Assembly (NCBI GenBank): GCA_905234205.1
Contig: CAJOGG010000165.1
Span: 1 to 7,669 of the forward strand
Direction of reading: 5' to 3'
DNA from: an uncultured Synergistales bacterium
Lineage (GTDB): Bacteria; Synergistota; Synergistia; Synergistales; Aminobacteriaceae
DNA length: 7,669 nucleotides
Part shown: piece after piece, positions 1 through 4,652 of the stretch
How the letters are laid out: each line of letters starts with the position of its first letter
Numbering within the stretch: the stretch's first letter is position 1
The notes under the pieces: model-generated
What the model was told of the DNA's origin: nothing
The model's database searches: none
Seen by the model: the letters and a program-made list of their open reading frames with translations, nothing else
Made by a program: the position numbers and the translations under genes

Positions 1-240
1 GAACATGATAACTATAACGCCAAGTTCAGCCAGACGATTTAATAACGTTGAAGGCATCAAACAGAACTTAATACCCATATAATTTTGAGTCAATGCTCCC
101 AAAACTGCCGGCCCAAAGAATAATCCCGCCATTAACGCCCCGACAACTTGAGGCAACTGTGCACGACGTGAAATAATGCTGAAAATTTTCGTCGACAACA
201 AAATAACACAAAGGCTTAATAGCCAATCGTAACCTTCCAA
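1..240 (-). CDS. CPA2/Kef-type cation:proton antiporter, N-terminal part (3' end off window)
   Basis: The 80 visible codons encode the start of a polytopic membrane protein. They show a first hydrophobic segment (about residues 5-20), a basic stretch (SRR), then the family-typical pattern LPQVVGALMAGLFFGP followed by a second conserved hydrophobic segment beginning LAELGVIVIMF. That pattern (P-x-V-x-G-x-x-x-G-x-x-x-GP, then LAELGV) is characteristic of the Na+/H+ exchanger domain of CPA2 transporters such as the Kef family, which exchange K+ or Na+ for protons across the inner membrane. The start is TTG at 240-238, chosen because a perfect AAGGAGG lies 8 nt upstream and no in-frame ATG is closer. 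It follows the sugar kinase with a 21-nt gap and is probably co-transcribed with it. Ion specificity and any C-terminal TrkA domain lie outside the window. Confidence 0.8.
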   Translation of the reverse strand, partial: MEGYDWLLSLCVILLSTKIFSIISRRAQLPQVVGALMAGLFFGPAVLGALTQNYMGIKFCLMPSTLLNRLAELGVIVIMF

Positions 241-248
241 AATATTTT

Positions 249-255
249 CCTCCTT
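249..255 (-). promoter_or_regulatory. Ribosome binding site deciding the antiporter TTG start
   Basis: Read on the minus strand this is AAGGAGG, followed by 8 nt and then TTG. It lies entirely in the 21-nt gap after the kinase stop codon. Its strength supports the TTG as the real start although no ATG is present. Confidence 0.75.
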
Positions 256-261
256 AAAAGT

Positions 262-1206
262 TTATAGTTCATAATCGTCTTCAGACGCTTCACCAAGTAA
301 AGCCCCGACCTCATGACGCCAAGGCATTGAAGGGTGAGCCCCGATCTTTGTACATGATAAAGCACCGCATGCAGAAGCAAATTCAGCCGCACGCCTTATG
401 GGCATTCCCTCTCCTAACGCTACGCAGAACCCCGCGCAAAATGCGTCCCTAGCTCCAGTGTTATCTACAGCACGAATATTAAACGCATCATAATGAAAGT
501 CTTCTTCGTCGTCGCTCTTAATGAAAATCATTCCGCCCTTAGCACTTTGAGTCACGACCAGACATTTAACGCCCTTTTCCAGAATCTCATACGACATTTC
601 TTCTAACGTAGGCTTGTGTGATTTATGGCCTGCGTAAAAGCTCAAAGCTCGTTCGTTGAGAATCAAATAATCAATGCTCTTCCATGCGTCTTCAGGAAGT
701 AAGAAGGGTGGTTCTGCTGATAAGAAAGTTTTGCAACCGGTTTGACGTGCAAGTTTTAGGCCAGCTGTTACGGTTTTAGGGGGGCTTTCAAGTTGGAACA
801 ATGCCGAGTCAGATCGTTCAAATATGGCTTTAGAGTCCCTGATAGCTTCTTCATCAAGCAATGAATTTGCGCCTTGTGATACAACCGTTGATGCTTCGCC
901 GTCGTCTGTAACTGTGATAATTGCGACTCCTGTTGCTGCTTCTTTGCGTACTTGCAAGTGTGAACAGTCTACGCCGTTTTCGATTAAGACAGATTGTAAA
1001 TGCCTGCCGAAGTCATCTGCGCCAACACAGCCGATCATATAAGATTTAGCGTTGAGTCGAGCTACTGCCAGTGCCTGATTTGACCCCTTACCACCTCCTG
1101 CCATTCCGAATGCTCCTCCTATTACCGTCTCGCTTTTCTTAGGACAATGTGGAGCGCGTATAACGAGATCGATATTTAATGAACCTACTATTGCAACTGT
1201 TGACAA
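262..1206 (-). CDS. rbsK: Ribokinase-family (PfkB) sugar kinase with altered catalytic motifs
   Basis: This 314-residue protein is a PfkB-family carbohydrate kinase closest to ribokinase, which phosphorylates ribose with ATP in the cytoplasm. Seen in the sequence: the N-terminal strand GSLNIDLV (8-15); the substrate motif GGGKGSNQA (37-45, ribokinase GGKGANQA); the lid region to about residue 110; the GAN at 112-114; and the ATP/catalytic motif NTGARDAF (249-256). Length matches the family (about 300-315). Two key positions look unusual: the canonical GAGD reads GARD (Arg253, catalytic Asp254 kept), and the NxxE motif reads NERA (184-187), without the Glu. The start is TTG (1206-1204), with GAGGGGG 7 nt upstream. 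It heads a probable two-gene operon with the antiporter. Other PfkB sugar or nucleoside kinases are possible; the substrate is not proven. Confidence 0.82.
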   Translation of the reverse strand: MSTVAIVGSLNIDLVIRAPHCPKKSETVIGGAFGMAGGGKGSNQALAVARLNAKSYMIGCVGADDFGRHLQSVLIENGVDCSHLQVRKEAATGVAIITVTDDGEASTVVSQGANSLLDEEAIRDSKAIFERSDSALFQLESPPKTVTAGLKLARQTGCKTFLSAEPPFLLPEDAWKSIDYLILNERALSFYAGHKSHKPTLEEMSYEILEKGVKCLVVTQSAKGGMIFIKSDDEEDFHYDAFNIRAVDNTGARDAFCAGFCVALGEGMPIRRAAEFASACGALSCTKIGAHPSMPWRHEVGALLGEASEDDYEL

Positions 1207-1213
1207 ATCTAAG

Positions 1214-1220
1214 CCCCCTC
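1214..1220 (-). promoter_or_regulatory. Ribosome binding site deciding the kinase TTG start
   Basis: The minus strand reads GAGGGGG, then 7 nt, then TTG. The first strand of the PfkB fold (VAIVGSLN) begins three codons later, so a downstream start would destroy the domain. Confidence 0.65.
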
Positions 1221-1235
1221 GGGAAAATTTCGAGT

Positions 1236-1244
1236 ATCATAGCA
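1236..1244 (-). promoter_or_regulatory. Candidate extended -10 promoter for kinase-antiporter operon
   Basis: Read on the minus strand this is TGCTATGAT, an extended -10 element (TGn plus TATGAT, one mismatch to TATAAT). No good -35 is visible at 16-18 bp, which is common for extended -10 promoters. Predicted transcription would start near 1229, leaving a leader of about 22 nt with the ribosome binding site. An inverted repeat begins at the same place. Confidence 0.5.
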
Positions 1245-1256
1245 CAATCCGATTGT
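1244..1256. promoter_or_regulatory. Inverted repeat, possible operator in divergent region
   Basis: ACAATC-C-GATTGT is a perfect 6-bp inverted repeat with a 1-bp centre. It touches the upstream edge of the minus-strand extended -10 and lies about 30-45 bp upstream of the plus-strand -10 candidate. This placement would let a dimeric regulator affect both promoters. No regulator gene is in the window, so function is inferred from position only. Confidence 0.35.
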
Positions 1257-1284
1257 ATGAGTATAAATTTTTCGCGTCGATACA

Positions 1285-1293
1285 TGATAAAAT
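1285..1293 (+). promoter_or_regulatory. Candidate extended -10 promoter for FMN/FAD flavoprotein genes
   Basis: TGATAAAAT fits an extended -10 (TGn plus TAAAAT). The -35 region is AT-rich without a good TTGACA. The transcript would start near 1300 and reach AAAGGAG (1318-1324), 9 nt before the ATG. TATAAA at 1262-1267 is an alternative -10. Confidence 0.4.
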
Positions 1294-1333
1294 GAACTAA
1301 TTCACACAAACTTTAACAAAGGAGATATTAACG

Positions 1334-1741
1334 ATGGCGCAACATGAAATTTCAAGGCGTGATTTCTTGAAGGGCACGGCGGCGGCTGGACTTACGCTTG
1401 GACTTGGCGGACTTGCATTTGCTGAATCAAAACCTCTCTACAAACCCGGAACTTACGAGGCAACTGCTTACGGAAATTTGAGCTATGTTACAGTTAAGTG
1501 TACGTTCAGCGAGACGGCCTTAACAAACGTTGATATAGTTTCAGACAATGAGACCCCGATATTATTCTCGCAAGTTAGGGATCAATTAATCCCGGCAATC
1601 ATTGAGAATCAAGCTGGCGGACTCGACGCAATCACGGGCGCAACAAATTCATCAAGAGCAGTGAAGGAAGCTATCGCGGATTGTGTTGCACAGGCTGGAG
1701 GCGATAAACAAGCTTGGCTGAAGTCTATGATACTGATATAG
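1334..1741 (+). CDS. Tat-exported FMN-binding domain protein
   Basis: This 135-residue protein begins with a twin-arginine signal: SRRDFLK (7-13), a hydrophobic core (about 15-27) and a likely AxA cleavage site (AFA, 28-30). The mature part is an FMN_bind domain (about 35-122) ending in the flavinylation-type motif ITGATNSS (100-107). In this family a Thr of the S/T-G-A-T-x-S/T motif receives FMN covalently through a phosphoester made by ApbE; Thr104 is the candidate. The domain passes electrons to an FAD_binding_2 reductase, usually fused directly behind it. Here the reading frame ends in TAG just where the fused relatives would continue, and the flavoprotein follows in the -1 frame with a 28-nt overlap. 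The last five residues (SMILI) look like out-of-frame tail. Start ATG has AAAGGAG 9 nt upstream. It may be a genuine separate subunit or the 5' half of a frameshifted gene. Confidence 0.85.
   Translation: MAQHEISRRDFLKGTAAAGLTLGLGGLAFAESKPLYKPGTYEATAYGNLSYVTVKCTFSETALTNVDIVSDNETPILFSQVRDQLIPAIIENQAGGLDAITGATNSSRAVKEAIADCVAQAGGDKQAWLKSMILI
1697..1701 (+). promoter_or_regulatory. Possible internal ribosome binding site for the flavoprotein TTG
   Basis: GGAGG lies within Gly-Gly codons of the FMN-binding gene, 12 nt before TTG 1714. The spacing is long but possible, so coupled initiation of a separate FAD subunit is feasible. As it encodes a conserved Ala-Gly-Gly, it could be coincidental. Confidence 0.3.
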
Positions 1742-3219
1742 CTGTCGTAGGTTGTGGCGCGGCAGGATTCATGGCATCAATCACGGCGGGGCAAAAGGGC
1801 TTGAAGGTCATCACGCTTGAGAAGGCTGGATCAGTTGCTGGAGTGAACGGCATAAAAGTTTCCGGGCCTTTTGGAGTTCATTCGAGCGTTCTTGAGGCTA
1901 AAGAGGGCGGCACTAAATTAGAAGTTGATGAAGTTTTCCAGCATGTCATGAATTACACACACTGGACTCCTAATCCTGCTTTGATTCATCGTTGCCTTGA
2001 CGAGTCCAAAAACGCTGTGGAGCAACTCGTGAAGATCGGCTACAAAATGCAAGAGGCTAACTTCAGATTCGAGACTCCATTCAAAGGCGAAAAGGGCGGT
2101 TTCCATCTTATAACTAATGGACTCGACGAGCGCGTAAAACTCTGGGAGAAAGCTCTTGATGATGCTGGCGTGAAAGTTATCTACAACACTACCGCGACGG
2201 GCTTAATCATGGACGGAGATAAGGCTGTGGGATTGACTGCGCGAAAAGCTGACGGGACAAAGATAACAATCAATGCTAAGGCGGTAATCATTGCATCAGG
2301 CGGCTATCTTGGAAATCGCGACTTACAGGAAAAATTCCTTAAGACTCGTAAGCTCAACGCTGCGGCCGGCGGAAATAGTTTATGCACTGGCGACGGGATC
2401 ATGATGGCAAACGATGCTGGCGCGGTCATGACAAAAACTTTTGGCTATTGTCCATGCGAATACGGCGGAACTAACACGAAGGCTTCACGACCAGCAAAAC
2501 AGGACAAATACGACCAGAATTATGCGTTCAAGTTCGGGCTTTACGGAAATTTGTTGGTTGACGCAGAAGGCAAGAGATTCATCAACGAGGGATTATTATG
2601 CGATTATCCAATGAGCTACGGGTCAGAGCAAATTTTACTCAATGCTCCATGGTATGGAATAGTTGACCAAGCTTACGTTGACGCAATGAGGACAGAAGGC
2701 TTGTACAAGTACACGACGGCCAAGGGAGCTAACGAGCAGAACTGGTTCATCGGGAATTATTTCAAGGGCCGTATTCTTGATAAGTTGCCTGAAGACATTG
2801 AAGAAGGACTCAAAGAAGGCTGGTTGGCAAAAGCTGATACGATTGAAGAACTTGCGAAGGCATTTGGACTCACTAACCTTCCTGAAACTGTCGCGAAGTA
2901 CAACGAATTTTGCGATAAGGGAGTCGATGAGGAGTTCGGGACTTCACCGTGGTACTTGAGCAAGATCGCTAAGGGGCCGTTCTACGCTGTACAGTGTGAG
3001 CCATCAGCATGGAGCACCTTTGGAGGGATTCGTACTGACGACCAATTAAGAGCATTGAAGAGCGACAACACGCCCATGAAAGGTTTGTATGTGGTTGGAA
3101 CGGACAACGGATCACTTTACTACAGCCCGTACTACGATGTCGCAGGGTTCTGCTATGGCTTGTGCATTGACTCAGGCTATATCGCGTCATTCGAGGCAGC
3201 TAATTATATTGGCAAGTAA
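1714..3219 (+). CDS. FAD_binding_2 flavoprotein (fumarate reductase-like fold, unknown substrate)
   Basis: The 501 residues form one FAD_binding_2 flavoprotein of the fumarate reductase/urocanate reductase superfamily. FAD-binding marks are GCGAAG (13-18) with the acidic strand end E36, VIIASGGYLGN (191-201), TGDGIMMANDAGA (225-237), and the C-terminal LYVVGTDNG (458-466). GKRFINE (286-292) and TFGGI (435-439) mark the substrate domain. By eye alignment, residues known from Shewanella fumarate reductase are absent: the acid Arg402 position is Cys296, His504 is Ser434, and Arg544 falls at about Asp475. It is therefore unlikely to be a true fumarate reductase. It has no signal peptide. The only usable in-frame start before the Rossmann motif is TTG (1714), with GGAGG 12 nt upstream inside the preceding gene; the next ATG (1771) is within the FAD motif. 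It could be a coupled second subunit or the 3' half of a broken fusion gene. Confidence 0.83.
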   Translation: MAEVYDTDIAVVGCGAAGFMASITAGQKGLKVITLEKAGSVAGVNGIKVSGPFGVHSSVLEAKEGGTKLEVDEVFQHVMNYTHWTPNPALIHRCLDESKNAVEQLVKIGYKMQEANFRFETPFKGEKGGFHLITNGLDERVKLWEKALDDAGVKVIYNTTATGLIMDGDKAVGLTARKADGTKITINAKAVIIASGGYLGNRDLQEKFLKTRKLNAAAGGNSLCTGDGIMMANDAGAVMTKTFGYCPCEYGGTNTKASRPAKQDKYDQNYAFKFGLYGNLLVDAEGKRFINEGLLCDYPMSYGSEQILLNAPWYGIVDQAYVDAMRTEGLYKYTTAKGANEQNWFIGNYFKGRILDKLPEDIEEGLKEGWLAKADTIEELAKAFGLTNLPETVAKYNEFCDKGVDEEFGTSPWYLSKIAKGPFYAVQCEPSAWSTFGGIRTDDQLRALKSDNTPMKGLYVVGTDNGSLYYSPYYDVAGFCYGLCIDSGYIASFEAANYIGK

Positions 3220-3228
3220 AAATTTTGT

Positions 3229-3255
3229 GGCACTGCGGGAAATTCTCGTGGTGCT
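3229..3255. terminator. Shared hairpin between convergent flavoprotein and tatC
   Basis: The arms 3229-3240 (GGCACTGCGGGA) and 3244-3255 (TCTCGTGGTGCT) pair over 12 positions, with four to five G-T wobbles on the plus strand, around an AAT loop. The plus strand then reads TTTATTATT; the minus strand reads into a T-rich stretch (ACAAAATTTTT). It starts 10 nt after the flavoprotein stop and ends 4 nt from the tatC stop, so it probably terminates both transcripts. Confidence 0.7.
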
Positions 3256-3258
3256 TTA

Positions 3259-3962
3259 TTATTCTACGTCAGGATATCTCCTTCGAGTCAGTCTAGCAAC
3301 CTGAATCCCAACTTCATAGAGAACATACAGCGGCACTCCTAACGCAACCTGACTCACAACGTCCGGCGGCGTCAATATCGCAGCAAGAACGAATATTCCA
3401 AGCAACACATACTTACGAGTCGAAGCTAACATGTGATAATTCGTGAGGCCGATTCTCGTCGTGAGATACAGAGCCACTGGCAACTGAAACGCGCAACCAA
3501 ATGGAAGCACAAAGCTGAACAAGAACCCCACATATTTATCAAGCGACAACAACGGAGTAGCGAGTCCTGTCCCCTGAATCAAAAAGAAATCAACCGCCAG
3601 CCAATACACAGCCTTATAACAAAAGAACACCCCGGCCAAGAATAACCCAAGCGCAATGAAGAACAATCCGCGGACTTAATGAAGCTCCATATCTGCCAGA
3701 TTATCACAGGGCTTGACACAATGACAGAAGCAATTATTGCTACTTTGAATTTAGTTATGAAAGCCTCTGACATCGTGGTGTAAATTATCTGTATGCCCTT
3801 TGCCTGAATCGGACTCGTTATCCATAACATCAGGTAATCAATCAGGAACCCGAATATCACGCAGAAAGCTACAGCTACCGACGCTAGGGAAATTACGAAT
3901 ACTCGCCTAAGTTCGAGCAGATGAGTTAGAAGTGGGGATCTTGCCTCGTTGCCCTCCGCCAT
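3259..3962 (-). pseudogene. tatC: tatC, Sec-independent translocase subunit, frame-disrupted with internal deletion
   Basis: TatC is the six-helix receptor of the twin-arginine translocase. The 5' part (3962 down to about 3669) encodes HLLELRR (14-20), two membrane segments and the conserved QIWSFIK (90-96). The 3' part (about 3668 down to 3259) is in another frame and encodes LFFIALGLFLAG, the FGCAFQLPVA motif and TPPDVVSQ...PLYVLYE near the end. Joining the halves lacks about 11 residues normally found between them: the rest of the FixPaLyxxEr periplasmic loop with its conserved Glu. A deletion of about 31 nt (length 1 mod 3) would explain both the loss and the frame change. The intact length would be near 244 residues, normal for TatC. 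ATG 3962 is 2 nt after the tatA stop, so translation is coupled. With no slippery site visible, it is probably inactive, unless this is an assembly error. Confidence 0.85.
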
Positions 3963-3964
3963 GA

Positions 3965-4153
3965 TTATATTTTCACTTCGTCAATGATCTCTACAGGTTC
4001 TTGCTTTTTGTCCTCGTTTGAGTCTTTTACCTCGTTCTTGAAGTCCTTAATGCTCCTCCCGAGAGCTTTGCCTATGCCTGCGAGTTTTCCACCACCGAAT
4101 AATACTAACGCTAGAATGATGATTAATAGAATTTCTGTTGCTCCAAGCCTCAT
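3965..4153 (-). CDS. tatA: Sec-independent translocase protein TatA
   Basis: The 62-residue protein has the TatA layout: a short N-terminal membrane helix (about 5-20, ATEILLIIILALVLF with Glu7), the FGGGKLAGIGKALG hinge (19-32; canonical FGxxKLPxLGxxxG), an amphipathic helix IKDFKNEV (35-42) and a charged tail. TatA oligomerises to form the transient passage for folded proteins delivered by TatBC. ATG 4153 has AGGAGGG 7 nt upstream. It lies 21 nt after the tatB stop and 2 nt before tatC, so the three form one operon. The gene itself looks intact. Confidence 0.93.
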   Translation of the reverse strand: MRLGATEILLIIILALVLFGGGKLAGIGKALGRSIKDFKNEVKDSNEDKKQEPVEIIDEVKI

Positions 4154-4174
4154 GAATATACCCTCCTGAAAAAT

Positions 4175-4501
4175 TTAGCCCAATGAATCTTTCTTGGCCT
4201 CGTCAATATTTTTGCTTAACTCCTTGTTTACGTCGCTGAACTCGTCTTGAACTTCACGCAAACTTTTTGTAACGACGTCTTTGTTTTCGGCTATTGTATC
4301 ATTAATTTCTTTGCGGACAGTTTGAGCTTCATTGACAAGTTCTTCCCAACCTGACTCTGATTTTATTTCCCTGATTAATCCCCGTACGCGTCTTACGATT
4401 CTTCCGAGCCAACGAGCAACTTTCGGCAAGTCCTGCGGACCAACAAATACATAAGCGATAACGAGAATCAGAATCACTTCAGAAAATCCTATGCTGAACA
4501 G
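4175..4501 (-). CDS. tatB: Sec-independent translocase protein TatB, CTG start
   Basis: TatB binds TatC and helps receive Tat signal peptides. Taking CTG 4501-4499 as the start gives 108 residues beginning MFSIGFSEVIL, which matches the family's MFxIGFSEL start and places the key Glu at residue 8. The membrane helix (about 8-22) is followed by GPQDLPKVARWLGR (the TatB GPxxLP hinge), a basic amphipathic helix (RRVRGLIREIK), and a long charged, probably coiled, C-terminal region (about 50-105). The CTG has GGGAG 8 nt upstream. A GTG at 4477 would drop FSIGFSE and has no ribosome binding site. It is first in the tatB-tatA-tatC operon, with its own promoter candidate. A TatA-type role cannot be excluded, but the GPQxLP and length favour TatB. 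Confidence 0.85.
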   Translation of the reverse strand: MFSIGFSEVILILVIAYVFVGPQDLPKVARWLGRIVRRVRGLIREIKSESGWEELVNEAQTVRKEINDTIAENKDVVTKSLREVQDEFSDVNKELSKNIDEAKKDSLG

Positions 4502-4509
4502 ATAAATTT

Positions 4510-4514
4510 CTCCC
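4510..4514 (-). promoter_or_regulatory. tatB: Ribosome binding site deciding the tatB CTG start
   Basis: The minus strand reads GGGAG within AAGGGAGAA, followed by 8 nt and CTG. No ATG, GTG or TTG in the tatB frame has a comparable site. Confidence 0.6.
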
Positions 4515-4541
4515 TTCCATGCAAGAATTACTCACGAAAAC

Positions 4542-4550
4542 ATTGTAGCA
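4542..4550 (-). promoter_or_regulatory. Candidate extended -10 promoter for the tat operon
   Basis: The minus strand reads TGCTACAAT: TGn plus TACAAT, one mismatch to consensus. No clear -35 is seen 17 bp upstream. Predicted start is near 4535, giving a leader of about 34 nt before the tatB CTG. Confidence 0.5.
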
Positions 4551-4581
4551 TTAACAAGAAATAAATTGCAGTAAGTTTTTC

Positions 4582-4610
4582 TTGACAAAAGTTTATTCAT
4601 AACGTAGAAT
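4582..4610 (+). promoter_or_regulatory. Near-consensus sigma70 promoter for NCS2 permease
   Basis: TTGACA (4582-4587) is a perfect -35; after exactly 17 bp comes TAGAAT (4605-4610), one mismatch from the consensus -10. Transcription would start near 4617, leaving a leader of about 36 nt that contains AGGAGG (4636-4641), 11 nt before the ATG. The leader is too short for a purine riboswitch. Confidence 0.8.
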
Positions 4611-4652
4611 TGCGCGCCTGGAAACTAAAATTTTCAGGAGGTTTTACTGAAC

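Noticed and set aside
1706..1741. Programmed -1 frameshift joining the FMN and FAD modules
   Set aside because: No slippery X XXY YYZ heptamer lies in the 1708-1741 overlap in the correct phase, and I see no clear stimulatory hairpin just downstream.
1714..3219. Naming the flavoprotein fumarate reductase (frdA/fccA)
   Set aside because: The fold matches, but the catalytic Arg and substrate His/Arg positions are not conserved by eye alignment.
3660..3680. Programmed frameshift rescuing tatC
   Set aside because: No slippery motif is present, and a frameshift would still leave the conserved periplasmic loop missing.
4475..4477. GTG as the tatB start
   Set aside because: It removes the conserved MFxIGFSE start and lacks a ribosome binding site, while CTG 4501 has both.
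4617..4652. Purine riboswitch in front of the nucleobase permease
   Set aside because: The predicted leader is only about 36 nt and holds just the ribosome binding site; there is no room for the aptamer.
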